A DNA stretch of 39,811 bases from NCBI GenBank assembly GCA_964454745.1, contig CAYVUI010000029.1, positions 1 through 39,811 on the forward strand, written 5' to 3'. The DNA comes from CAYVUI01 sp964454745. Lineage in GTDB: Bacteria > Planctomycetota > Phycisphaerae > Sedimentisphaerales > Anaerohalosphaeraceae. The notes beneath the pieces were generated by a model, which was not told where the DNA came from, did not search any database, and saw only the letters and a program-made list of their open reading frames with translations. Each line of letters starts with the position of its first letter. Position 1 is the stretch's first letter. The position numbers were made by a program, and so were the translations under genes. Shown one piece after another: positions 24,557 to 32,370 of the stretch.

Positions 24557-24877
24557 ATGAAAAACAAAACAGAAAATAAAACAGAGCTTTTTGTAGAGGT
24601 AGCCGTCGCCGAAGACAGCGAACTGGCACAGGATTACATTGATTATTTACACGATAACGGAATCCCGGCGAAGATGAAAAAGGGCAACTCCAATTACGCA
24701 TACGACACCTTCATCCTCGTGCCGGCAAAAGAATACGAACTTGCGTATGACATGATCAGCCTGCGCAACGATTACGAACAAACCAATATCCCGCTATATG
24801 ACAGCAGGGACAGTGACGACATTCAGGAGACCGAGCAGGATCAATTTCTGTACATTGATCCGAATCGAGCGGCATGA
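24557..24877 (+). CDS. DUF2007-like small acidic protein, paralog 2
   Basis: A 106-residue protein with the same layout as the one at 14025-14354: VEVAVAEDSELAQDYIDYL, then NGIPAKMKKGN, then TFILVPAKEYELAYDMISL, and an acidic C-terminal tail. The two share the AEDxxLAxxY and IPxxxK positions. Function is not established for the family. Start ATG follows AAGGG. It is monocistronic by appearance, with a good promoter upstream, and converges on the beta-CASP gene. Confidence 0.78.
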   Translation: MKNKTENKTELFVEVAVAEDSELAQDYIDYLHDNGIPAKMKKGNSNYAYDTFILVPAKEYELAYDMISLRNDYEQTNIPLYDSRDSDDIQETEQDQFLYIDPNRAA

Positions 24878-24928
24878 TTTCTTAAACGACGGATAAAAAA
24901 TACGACATTACCATATCCCGGCAGCCCT

Positions 24929-26335
24929 TTAATCCAACTGTACCACATCGTTATATGCAGGGACAACGGCGTTTAAACCCAGTTCTTCAGTGACAAGGTC
25001 TTTAAATGCACTCGCGCTGTTCGTTTCGCCGTGTATCACAAACACCTTTTTGGGCTTTGCCTTAATCGCCTTAAGCCACCTGATAAGTTCATTTTTATCC
25101 GCATGGGCGGAAAAGCCGTTGATCCGGGCAATGCGGGCCTTGACCTGTCGAGTCTGGCCGAGGATTCGCACCTCTTTTTCGCCGCTGACAATGTGCCTGC
25201 CCAAAGTGCCGACCGCCTGGTAGCCGACGAAAAGAATTGTACTCTCGGGCCGCTCGATATTGGTCACCAGGTGATGCTTGACACGCCCGCCGGTGCACAT
25301 ACCCGAGCCGGCAATGACCATGATCGTACCCTTGATGTTGTTGATCGCCTGCGACTGCTTGGTGGTCCGTGTCATTTGCAGGCCGGCGAAATCAAACGGG
25401 GAATCGTTGTTTTTGAGCAGTTCGTTCATCTCCCTGTCGAGCATTTCCGGATGTTTCTGGAACACTTTTGTCACGCTGATGGCCATGGGGCTGTCGAGGA
25501 AGACTAATAACGGATCGATGCGGTCTTCATTAAGCAGTTCATGGAGGAAGTACAGCACCTCCTGGGATCGCTCAATCGCGAAACTCGGCACAATAATATT
25601 GCCGCCAAGTTCGGCGGTGGTATTGACGATTTCTTCGAGCCGGCCCTTGATATCCGCGACATCTTCATGCACGCGGTCGCCGTAGGTCGATTCGATCAGG
25701 ACGTAATCCGCCTCTTCAAACAGGGTGGGGTCATTGAGGATCGGGCGGTCCCAGCGGCCCACATCGCCCGAGAACAGGATCGTGCGGGATTCGCCGTTGA
25801 GTTGGATCTTGACCTTGAGCATCGCGGCCCCGAGGATATGGCCCGCGTCATGGAAGCTGACCTTGATTCCAGGGAAAATCTCGCTGACCTGTTTGTAGGC
25901 CACGCCCCGGAACATCGGCGGACACAGCCTGGCGTCCTCGACGGTATAAAGCGGTACGACCGGACGCGGGGGGGTGTATCCTGCCTTGCGGTGACGCTTC
26001 CTTTTGTATGCAGCGTCTTCTTCCTGCAGCGAACCGGCGTCGAGCAGGACAATCTCGGCGATTTCGGCTGTGGCCGTGGTGCAGTAAATCGGCCCGGAAA
26101 AGCCCTCGCGTACCAGCTTGGGAATCAGGCCGCAGTGGTCGAGGTGGGCGTGGGTCAGCAGCAGTGCGTCGATCTGGCTGGCCGGCACCGGGAATGGGTC
26201 CCAGTTTCGCTCCAGCAGGTTGCGTTCCTGGTAGAGGCCGCAATCGACCAGCAGCTTCGTTCCGTTTACTTCCAGCAAAAATCGCGAGCCGGTTACATTT
26301 TGGGCTGCGCCGAGAAAAGACAGTTTAATATCCAT
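24929..26335 (-). CDS. Beta-CASP metallo-beta-lactamase ribonuclease
   Basis: RNA-processing exo/endonuclease of the CPSF73-like beta-CASP group. The N-terminal MBL core has LLLTHAHLDHCGLIPKL. The beta-CASP insert and motifs follow, with LFSGDVGRWDRPIL, VLIESTYGDRVH, VIAGSGMCTGGRVKHHL and the C-terminal histidine motif NGFSAHADKNEL. The 468-residue product is normal length and lacks the KH domains of archaeal aCPSF. The start at 26335 (MDIKLS) is preferred over 26350 because GAGGAT sits about 8 bases upstream of it. It stands alone and is divergent from the next gene. Confidence 0.93.
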   Translation of the reverse strand: MDIKLSFLGAAQNVTGSRFLLEVNGTKLLVDCGLYQERNLLERNWDPFPVPASQIDALLLTHAHLDHCGLIPKLVREGFSGPIYCTTATAEIAEIVLLDAGSLQEEDAAYKRKRHRKAGYTPPRPVVPLYTVEDARLCPPMFRGVAYKQVSEIFPGIKVSFHDAGHILGAAMLKVKIQLNGESRTILFSGDVGRWDRPILNDPTLFEEADYVLIESTYGDRVHEDVADIKGRLEEIVNTTAELGGNIIVPSFAIERSQEVLYFLHELLNEDRIDPLLVFLDSPMAISVTKVFQKHPEMLDREMNELLKNNDSPFDFAGLQMTRTTKQSQAINNIKGTIMVIAGSGMCTGGRVKHHLVTNIERPESTILFVGYQAVGTLGRHIVSGEKEVRILGQTRQVKARIARINGFSAHADKNELIRWLKAIKAKPKKVFVIHGETNSASAFKDLVTEELGLNAVVPAYNDVVQLD

Positions 26336-26723
26336 GCAAAATATCCTCATTCCTGCGACGACGAATCAAATATCCATCATTCGCGACATCAGTTAATCGA
26401 TAATACGGACCCGTCTTGTCGTTATAATTTCTGTTAGCCGAAGAATTGTAGCCGATTCAAAAGAGCATTTCAAGTAAGGTTTCTGCAATTCAATATACAG
26501 TAAATCCGGTGTTTTTTTATGGCAGAAGTCCGGTAACCGGGCGGCTATATAAGATTATTGGACCCGGGTTGAGGGAATTTATGGATTATCGGTTCTGTAT
26601 CGCCTTTTCTCGGGAGAAATGCTAAGTGTCTGTGCGAAAAATGACGAATAGGTAATAGAGTACGGATAAATACAATGTCCGTTTAGATTTGGACAGAAGA
26701 AATGATAAATACATGGAGGTACT
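26336..26723. other. Divergent intergenic region between the beta-CASP gene and the 223-residue unknown
   Basis: No gene seen. It should hold promoters for both flanking genes, but no pair of boxes stands out. A small inverted repeat TGTCC / GGACA (26676-26695) lies just upstream of the ribosome site GGAGGT of the plus-strand gene. A GC-rich patch around 26530-26575 (CGGTAACCGGGC) interrupts otherwise AT-rich sequence. Confidence 0.4.
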
Positions 26724-27395
26724 ATGGTTAGGCCTGAAGAGCTGCTCGAAAGAGCCCGGCATGCACGTAAAACGCTTGAATCGACAGCAAATACAACGGA
26801 CCAGATTCGGGAACTGCTTAAAGAAGACAGTTTTCGGGATTATGTAGAGCCGGAAGTGCTTGAATCCGAGGATGTCGGGGCCGCGGAACTGAGTCAGCAG
26901 CTTGAAAGACTCAGCGAGCGGCTAAGCACCATCGGAAGAGACATAGAGAAGATCGAGCATTCCAGCGTCCAAAATGAGGATGAGCCCGTCGATTTTGAGC
27001 ATGACAGCGAGCTGGAAACGACTCTCGAAAATGAAGCCGATGGACAGGATGAGGCATCACCCCGCAGGGGAGCGAAGGATTTTCCCTCCATCGTCAAGGT
27101 CACGAGCAAGCGGTATGAGGGCAAGTCTTTCAATTACCTGTGGTCGGTTCTGCCGGAACAGATCGAGCAGATCGGGCACTGCAAGTTCGTCCAGTTCGTC
27201 CGGGACGACAGCGGCAAAAGCTGCAGGGTGACCCCGGATAAGGTTTTGACCGCGATGGAAAAGGGCTCGCCGAGTTCGGATGGCTGCTTTGATTTCATGC
27301 TATTGACCGAGCGGCAAAACGACCTGGCCCTGGCGACCGATTCCAAGCACAGGCCCTGGCATTTTGTCCGCATCACCTGGGGATACGGCAGGTAG
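26724..27395 (+). CDS. Unrecognised protein with N-terminal coiled coil and conserved-looking C-terminal domain
   Basis: A 223-residue protein that I do not recognise. The first 90 residues are charged and helical with heptad-like leucines (LSQQLERLSERLSTIGRDI). A very acidic linker follows (about 85-115). Residues about 120-223 look like a folded alpha/beta domain rich in aromatics (SFNYLWSVLPEQIEQIG, KFVQFVRDDSG) and end in WHFVRITWGYGR. No signal peptide or membrane segment. GGAGGT lies 5 bases before the ATG, an excellent ribosome site. The codon use resembles the neighbouring housekeeping genes, so it is a real gene, not a shadow. No function proposed. Confidence 0.8.
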   Translation: MVRPEELLERARHARKTLESTANTTDQIRELLKEDSFRDYVEPEVLESEDVGAAELSQQLERLSERLSTIGRDIEKIEHSSVQNEDEPVDFEHDSELETTLENEADGQDEASPRRGAKDFPSIVKVTSKRYEGKSFNYLWSVLPEQIEQIGHCKFVQFVRDDSGKSCRVTPDKVLTAMEKGSPSSDGCFDFMLLTERQNDLALATDSKHRPWHFVRITWGYGR

Positions 27396-27456
27396 GGCGT
27401 TGTTTTGAATTTGAAAATGGGCAGACGGGATTTTATTGATTTTTAAGCATTTCTTC

Positions 27457-27462
27457 TATAAT
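27457..27462 (+). promoter_or_regulatory. Candidate -10 element for the nucleotidyltransferase gene
   Basis: A perfect TATAAT, with a poor TATTGA 17 bases upstream. It lies 54 bases before the start codon at 27516. Confidence 0.35.
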
Positions 27463-27515
27463 CATGTGATTAGCGGAATTTTGTACCCGTAAAGGCTTAT
27501 TCAGGGGCAAAGGTC

Positions 27516-27821
27516 ATGAATCGACATGGTATTGAGATATCCCAGAGCACAATATCCCGGTTTTGCAGGGAGCATAAGATACTGGAATTTGCGGTTTTTG
27601 GCTCAATCCTCACAGAGGATTTCAGACCTGAAAGCGATGTGGATGTCTTGGTAACCTTTGCGCCCGATTGCAGGTATACCCTGTTTGATTTGGCAAAAAT
27701 TCAGGAACAACTGAGGGTGATTTTCAATCGGGATGTAGACCTGGTGGAAAAGGCCGGCCTGAAAAATCCATTTCGCAGGAAAGAAATTCTGGATCATATG
27801 GAGGTGATTTATGCAGCCTGA
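27516..27821 (+). CDS. MNT-type minimal nucleotidyltransferase (antitoxin-like)
   Basis: A 101-residue polymerase-beta-fold nucleotidyltransferase. The motif is FGSILTEDFRPESDVDVLV, the GSx(8-9)SDxDxxV pattern, with a third acidic residue in RDVDLVEKAGL. In MntA-HepT systems this protein AMPylates and neutralises the HepT RNase toxin encoded just downstream. Here the downstream reading frame starts like hepT but breaks off after about 12 residues, so the antitoxin is solitary. Whether it still has a function is unknown. A long leader precedes it with a TATAAT at 27457. Confidence 0.88.
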   Translation: MNRHGIEISQSTISRFCREHKILEFAVFGSILTEDFRPESDVDVLVTFAPDCRYTLFDLAKIQEQLRVIFNRDVDLVEKAGLKNPFRRKEILDHMEVIYAA

Positions 27822-27879
27822 GGACAGGGATGCTGCTCTTCTTCTATCAAATAACTTAAACAGCATGCGTTTCTTCTAA
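27811..27879 (+). pseudogene. Truncated hepT (HEPN RNase toxin) remnant
   Basis: The frame from the ATG at 27811 overlaps the nucleotidyltransferase end by 11 bases, as intact mntA-hepT pairs often do. It begins MQPEDRDAALLL, which resembles the usual HepT N-terminus. It then diverges and stops after 22 residues, with no RxxxxH motif. AT-rich sequence follows directly. Interpreted as a HepT gene cut by a deletion or insertion near 27845. Confidence 0.6.
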
Positions 27880-27889
27880 TGTGTTCGCA

Positions 27890-28024
27890 TTAGAAATCAA
27901 CGATATCTACGTGACTTGATCCCAATCTTTTGTCTTTAATTTCTTCAGCGTTTTCATGCTCAATTATATACAAAAGTATAGTTTCATGAACTTCAGTCTC
28001 TTCATGGTGAGTTATTTTTAACAT
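27890..28024 (-). CDS. Possible 44-residue open frame in AT-rich DNA
   Basis: An ATG at 28024 opens a 44-codon frame on the minus strand (MLKITHHEETEVHETILLYI and on to a DIVDF end). It is acidic and mostly helical in feel, and its codon use matches the neighbouring DUF3592 gene, also on the minus strand. There is no convincing Shine-Dalgarno and no family match I know. It may be a real small protein, or the C-terminal remnant of a larger gene lost at the hepT junction. Confidence 0.3.
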   Translation of the reverse strand: MLKITHHEETEVHETILLYIIEHENAEEIKDKRLGSSHVDIVDF

Positions 28025-28074
28025 GAAGCTTATGAAAAGAAGTTAATTTTAAATCTCAGACACATTTAACATTC

Positions 28075-28605
28075 TTATCGGTCAAAAAAGTCGATTATGT
28101 CTTCTCCAAATCCTGTGAAAAAGTTGATGATAAGCAAAGCACTGAACAAAAACAGCACAGTTGCGATGATATAATAAGAATAAACATAACCTGCATCGCC
28201 GACTTCAAGTACGGCTTCTGAGAAATCATTCGGATTGTAATATACATTTACAATTCTGCCAGGATAATATTTTTGTTGATAGTTCTTTTCAATCTCAGTA
28301 CGTAATTCTGATTGAAGGTCCACATCGATGCCGATTTTGTCAGATTGATATATTTTTTCATTGATTGTGTATGAATACAGAATTTCTGGACTGTATACAT
28401 TTTTTTGAGTAGTCATGCCCCCAGAACGACGAGAGACGGTTGATGTTTTAATTTCTGATTTAATTATCTTTCCATCAGTTGAAAGCCAATTGGAGCTTTC
28501 AGATTTTTTCTGTTTTAAATTGTGAGCTTGAATAATAGTATAGAAACCGGCAAAAATAAACAAAACTGCAATTACAATTCTTACATATTTGTTTCTTAAA
28601 ATCAT
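28075..28605 (-). CDS. DUF3592 membrane protein
   Basis: A 176-residue protein with a transmembrane segment at about 8-26 (VRIVIAVLFIFAGFYTIIQA) and another at about 143-165 (YYIIATVLFLFSALLIINFF), and a soluble beta-rich domain between them. The domain contains SWLSTDGKIIKSEI and the DUF3592 signature YYPGRIVNVYYNPNDFSEAVL. Function unknown; such proteins often sit in defence or mobile contexts. Base and codon use are markedly AT-rich compared with genes on both sides, which suggests transfer. It lies between a broken hepT and a HAD gene. Confidence 0.85.
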   Translation of the reverse strand: MILRNKYVRIVIAVLFIFAGFYTIIQAHNLKQKKSESSNWLSTDGKIIKSEIKTSTVSRRSGGMTTQKNVYSPEILYSYTINEKIYQSDKIGIDVDLQSELRTEIEKNYQQKYYPGRIVNVYYNPNDFSEAVLEVGDAGYVYSYYIIATVLFLFSALLIINFFTGFGEDIIDFFDR

Positions 28606-28628
28606 ATTTTCATTCCTGAATTTTTATT

Positions 28629-29315
28629 TTAGTTCGTTAGCCAAGTCAGAACCATATCCACGCTGATATTTGAAAAATCGGTATGTACCGCAATCGCATC
28701 TTTGTAAAAAGGCTCGGAGTCGGCATCCGCGCCAGCCGTGATCGCAATATACCCCATGCCGGCGTTTGCTGCGGCCTTAAAGCCCGAGGGGGAATCCTCA
28801 AATACGATACATTTTTCCGGCTTCACGCCGAGGTTCTCTGCGGAACGAAGCAGCAGCTCCGGGTTGGGCTTGCCTATGTTTACCTGGTCGCGGTCGATCA
28901 CACTGCCCAAATAATCGCGAATGCCAAGTTCATCGATCACCATATCCACGTTGCCTTTGGGGGAATTGGAGGCTGCAGCCAGTTTTACGCCGGTTTCATG
29001 GAGGCCCTGAATCACCGCGGTTAGACCGGGGATTTCCCTCAGGATCGGGCGAAAGCTGCTGCGGTAAATCTCCTCTTTTTCCTCCGCGACGCGGACCAGG
29101 GTTTCGGCATCAGGATTTCCGAAAAGCATGCCAACGATATGCTCATTGCACTTTGCGTGAATTTTTTCACGATAAAATTGCGGCGTAATCGGCAGGTTGT
29201 GGCGAGCGCCAAGCTCGATCCAGGCATTTTCATGGTATGAGGCGTTGTCCACCATCGTGCCGTCCACGTCAAAGATGACACCAAATTCGCTTAGATTCTC
29301 TCTTTTCACACCCAT
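28629..29315 (-). CDS. HAD-superfamily hydrolase, beta-phosphoglucomutase-like, copy 2
   Basis: A 228-residue phosphatase/phosphomutase. Motif I is GVIFDVDGTMVDNASYHENAW with the two aspartates and the cap residues. Motif II is AAASNSPKGNVD, motif III the lysine in IGKPNPELLL, motif IV VFEDSPSGFKAAANAG. The ATG at 29315 is preferred because GGGAT lies about 7 bases before it; an in-frame ATG at 29333 has no ribosome site. It is on the same strand as, and downstream of, DUF503 and the recombinase, separated from DUF503 by about 60 bases. GC content is like the main chromosome, unlike its DUF3592 neighbour. Confidence 0.9.
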   Translation of the reverse strand: MGVKRENLSEFGVIFDVDGTMVDNASYHENAWIELGARHNLPITPQFYREKIHAKCNEHIVGMLFGNPDAETLVRVAEEKEEIYRSSFRPILREIPGLTAVIQGLHETGVKLAAASNSPKGNVDMVIDELGIRDYLGSVIDRDQVNIGKPNPELLLRSAENLGVKPEKCIVFEDSPSGFKAAANAGMGYIAITAGADADSEPFYKDAIAVHTDFSNISVDMVLTWLTN

Positions 29316-29374
29316 GTTCGTATCCCGTTTCATTAAAAGTGACTGTTCCAGGGTGACCGCAGGATACCGAACCG

Positions 29375-29683
29375 CTACGAATAATCAAGATAATCTTCGC
29401 TCGAAAAGATCTCCCGCTCGACGTGGCCGACGTAAAACCGACCGTCCGCATGGACAAAATTCAGGATCGTATCGATCTGTTTATCGCAGTGGCTCGATTC
29501 GTTGGAGACCACCGCCAGGCCGACGACCGCAAGCCGCTTGGAATCGTGGGCGGCGACCTCGGAGACCGAGACGTTAAACTTGTTGCGTAAACGGTTTACG
29601 ACGCTTTTGACGATGCTTCGCTTTTGCTTTAACGATTCGAGCCCGTGAAGGTGGATCTGGATGATTGCGGTGCCGACGGTCAT
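29375..29683 (-). CDS. DUF503 family protein
   Basis: A 102-residue protein of a widespread bacterial family with a ferredoxin-like fold and no agreed function; relatives often sit near ribosome-associated genes such as rbfA. It starts VGTAIIQIHLHGLESLKQKR and has KSVVNRLRNKFNVSVSEV and the middle stretch LAVVGLAVVSNESSH, all typical. One base separates it from the recombinase stop upstream, so the two are co-translated. Confidence 0.9.
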   Translation of the reverse strand: MTVGTAIIQIHLHGLESLKQKRSIVKSVVNRLRNKFNVSVSEVAAHDSKRLAVVGLAVVSNESSHCDKQIDTILNFVHADGRFYVGHVEREIFSSEDYLDYS

Positions 29684-29684
29684 G

Positions 29685-30623
29685 TTATGCCCTTGGATGG
29701 AATTGTTTGTGGATGCTCTTTAGCCGGGTCGGGTCGACGTGGGTGTAAATCTGGGTGGTCTTGATGTTTACGTGCCCGAGCATTTCCTGCACGCTGCGAA
29801 GGTCAGCCCCGCCCGAGAGCAGGTGCGTGGCAAAGCTGTGCCGCAGGGAATGGACGGTCAGCCCCTTTGAGAGGCCCGCGCGGGCGGCGTATTTTTTCAC
29901 GATCCGCCATAGGTTGATCCGGTCGAGAGGTTTACCCGTCCGCGAGAGGAACAGGATGCCGCCGCTTTTGGGCTTTTCCATTCGCGGTCTTTCGCGTTCG
30001 AGATATGCCTGGATCCACTTGATTGCAACCCGGCCAAGCGGGATCACGCGCTCTTTGTTGCCCTTGCCCAGGCAGCGCAGATACCCTATGTTGAGATTCA
30101 CGTCCGCGGCCTTTAAGTTCGAGATCTCACTGACCCGACAGCCAGAGGCATAAAAGATCTCCAGTATCGCCTTGTCCCGCAGGTAATAGGGGTCGCCCTC
30201 GGTCGGCATTTCGAGAAGTTTGTGTATCTGCTGGGGATTGGCCACGGATGGCAGCCGCTGCCACTGCTTGGGGCTTTCGAGGATGGTGGTGATGTCGTCC
30301 TGCACCTGCCCGGTCAGCATGCCGAACCGCAGGAACATCTTGATCGAGACCAGTGCCCGGTGAATCGAGGTCTCGGCCCGGCCGGCCTTGCTGAGCTGGT
30401 GGATATACGAAAATACATGGTCCGCCTGGATATTTGGCAGGTTTTCCACGCCCTGGGCGGTGCAGTACTGGGTAAACGCCAGCAAATCCCGACCGTAGCC
30501 CAGCAGCGTATTGGCGGACAAACCGGCCTCCACGTTCATATAATCGAGGAAACGCGATGCCTGGGTGCCCAGAGGGGTGGTTTCGAGCCGGCCCTTTAAC
30601 TGCCTGATCTGTTCATTAAGCAT
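29685..30623 (-). CDS. Tyrosine recombinase XerC/XerD-like
   Basis: Site-specific recombinase of 312 residues, normal for the Xer proteins that resolve chromosome dimers. The N-terminal SAM-like core-binding domain spans about 18-110. The catalytic set is R163 (GCRVSEISNL), a lysine at 187 or 190, H258 and R261 (LTVHSLRHSFATHLL), H284 (MLGHVNIKTT) and the nucleophile Y293 (QIYTHVDP). Its place in a housekeeping operon with DUF503 argues for Xer rather than an element integrase. Which of XerC or XerD cannot be decided here. Confidence 0.92.
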   Translation of the reverse strand: MLNEQIRQLKGRLETTPLGTQASRFLDYMNVEAGLSANTLLGYGRDLLAFTQYCTAQGVENLPNIQADHVFSYIHQLSKAGRAETSIHRALVSIKMFLRFGMLTGQVQDDITTILESPKQWQRLPSVANPQQIHKLLEMPTEGDPYYLRDKAILEIFYASGCRVSEISNLKAADVNLNIGYLRCLGKGNKERVIPLGRVAIKWIQAYLERERPRMEKPKSGGILFLSRTGKPLDRINLWRIVKKYAARAGLSKGLTVHSLRHSFATHLLSGGADLRSVQEMLGHVNIKTTQIYTHVDPTRLKSIHKQFHPRA

Positions 30624-30739
30624 ATAACTGGATACAGAAATACATTAAAATTAGATTATCAACTGTAAAAGTGTATCGACTTTTTGCCCGAATCCTCTTT
30701 AGAACTCTGCCGGCGGAGGCATTCTCGCGGAATTTGGCC

Positions 30740-30767
30740 TTGAGAAACTCTCATATTTCGCTATAAT
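30740..30767 (+). promoter_or_regulatory. Predicted promoter of the lipoprotein-galE-kinase operon
   Basis: TTGAGA (30740-30745), 16-base spacer, perfect TATAAT (30762-30767). Predicted start near 30775; AAAGGAA lies before the first gene at 30801. Confidence 0.6.
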
Positions 30768-30800
30768 TCCACCAATACTACCTCTCATAAAGGAAAAAAC

Positions 30801-31382
30801 ATGAAAAACGGATTTTTGATGATCGTTTCAGCGATGGCTCTTTGCCTCGCGGGCTGCCAGATGGCAAAGGCCCCGATGGACCCAGCCGAGCCGGTATGCC
30901 TCCAGCAGATAACCAGCGAGGATATCATCCTCACCGCGGAAGAAGTCTTGAGCGATATGCAGTTTCACGTTGAGAAACTCGACGCGCCCAATGGGTATTT
31001 AAAGACCGGCCCTATAAGTGGTTCGCAGTTTTTCCAGTTCTGGCGCAAAGATACCCGCGGAGCGTACAACTGGGCGGAAACCAACATGCACAGTATCCAG
31101 CGAATGGTAGAAGTGCACGTCCAGAGCGAAGGCGGGCAAAACTGCGTTCAGTGTGTGGTGGATATGCGAAGGCTCTCGCTGCCGGAACAGCGATTGGCGG
31201 GCATTGCGAACCTCGTGGGGTTGTTCTCGGGTGGTGACAGTGCCATGCGGGAGCTGGAAGTGCCTGAGAACCGGATTACCTGGATACCGCTTGGGAGAGA
31301 CGGAAATCTCGAAAAGTACATCCTTGAACGAATACGAAGACAGCTCGACGTTACCGTCTCCATGGGAAAGGAAAGTGAATGA
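30801..31382 (+). CDS. Predicted lipoprotein of unknown function
   Basis: A 193-residue protein with a lipoprotein signal peptide: basic start MKNG, hydrophobic core, lipobox LAGC with the cysteine at residue 19. The mature part is a mixed alpha/beta domain (EDIILTAEEVLSDMQFHVEKL, then a conserved-looking SGSQFFQFWRKDTRGAYN). No known motif seen. Its stop overlaps the galE start (ATGA), so it is the first gene of an operon with galE and the ROK kinase. Whether it is linked to galactose metabolism or only shares the promoter is unknown. Confidence 0.8.
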   Translation: MKNGFLMIVSAMALCLAGCQMAKAPMDPAEPVCLQQITSEDIILTAEEVLSDMQFHVEKLDAPNGYLKTGPISGSQFFQFWRKDTRGAYNWAETNMHSIQRMVEVHVQSEGGQNCVQCVVDMRRLSLPEQRLAGIANLVGLFSGGDSAMRELEVPENRITWIPLGRDGNLEKYILERIRRQLDVTVSMGKESE

Positions 31383-32362
31383 ATGTTCTTGTCTGCGGCG
31401 GGGCTGGCTATATCGGCTCGAATATGACCGCAACGCTGCTCGAAAACGGGCACAAACCGATTGTGTATGACAATTTCTCCTGCGGGCACCAGTCCGCGGT
31501 CGCTGATGCCGAGGTGGTCAACGGCAACCTGGGGGATTTTGACCTGCTGACCCAGACGCTCAATGATTATTCGATCGAGGCGGTGATGCACTTTGCTGCG
31601 TTTATCGAGGTGGGAGAATCTGTCCGCGAACCGCTGAAGTATTACGATAACAATTTCTGCCGGACGCATACGCTGCTTTGTGCGATGAAGGCGGTAGGCG
31701 TGGAAAAATTTGTTTTCAGCTCGACGGCGGCTGTGTACGGAATTCCCAAGAGGGTGCCGATTTGCGAAGAAGACGAGAAGAGTCCAATTAATCCATACGG
31801 CGACAGCAAGTGGTCGGTCGAGAAAATGTGCCGTTCACTAAGCGAAACGGGGGCGCTGCGGTATTCAGCCCTGCGGTATTTCAATGCCTGCGGAGCCGGC
31901 CCGGACGGAACCCTCGGCGAGGATCATCGCCCGGAGACGCACCTGATCCCGCTGGTGATTTACGCGGCGATGGGCAAGCGGCCGGATATCAAGATTTTCG
32001 GTACGGATTATGACACACCGGATGGTACGTGCATCCGCGATTATATCCATATCCGAGACCTGTGCCGGGCGCACCTGCTGGCGCTGGATAAACTCGACAG
32101 CCATTCGCAGCTTGTTTTTAATCTCGGAAACGGCAAGGGCTACAGCGTTCGCGAAGTGATTGACACGGTAAAAGAAGTGACCGGCAAGGACTTTACCGTT
32201 GTTGAGACCAACCGCCGGCCCGGTGACCCGCCCGTGCTGACAGCGGATGCGTCCAAAGCGAAACACATGCTCGGCTGGAAGCCGGAATTTACGCAGCTTC
32301 ACGATATCGTGGAAAGTGCATGGCAATGGCATAAAAAACATCCGGACGGATACGCAGATTAA
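31379..32362 (+). CDS. galE: UDP-glucose 4-epimerase
   Basis: Interconverts UDP-glucose and UDP-galactose. The 327-residue SDR protein has the NAD site VLVCGGAGYIGSNMTATLL, the DNFSCGH loop, the catalytic serine-threonine region FSSTAAVYG, and the YxxxK pair in NPYGDSKWSVEK. The later DYIHIRDLCRAHLLAL and FNLGNGKGYSVREV segments are typical of GalE. Start overlaps the lipoprotein stop by 4 bases. The ROK sugar kinase 8 bases downstream suggests a combined sugar-phosphate or nucleotide-sugar role. Confidence 0.95.
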   Translation: MNVLVCGGAGYIGSNMTATLLENGHKPIVYDNFSCGHQSAVADAEVVNGNLGDFDLLTQTLNDYSIEAVMHFAAFIEVGESVREPLKYYDNNFCRTHTLLCAMKAVGVEKFVFSSTAAVYGIPKRVPICEEDEKSPINPYGDSKWSVEKMCRSLSETGALRYSALRYFNACGAGPDGTLGEDHRPETHLIPLVIYAAMGKRPDIKIFGTDYDTPDGTCIRDYIHIRDLCRAHLLALDKLDSHSQLVFNLGNGKGYSVREVIDTVKEVTGKDFTVVETNRRPGDPPVLTADASKAKHMLGWKPEFTQLHDIVESAWQWHKKHPDGYAD

Positions 32363-32370
32363 GGTGAATT

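Noticed and set aside
29685..30623. Tyrosine recombinase as the integrase of the element at 35.7-39.8 kb.
   Set aside because: It is 5 kb away among housekeeping genes, is in an operon with DUF503, and has the length and features of chromosomal Xer proteins.
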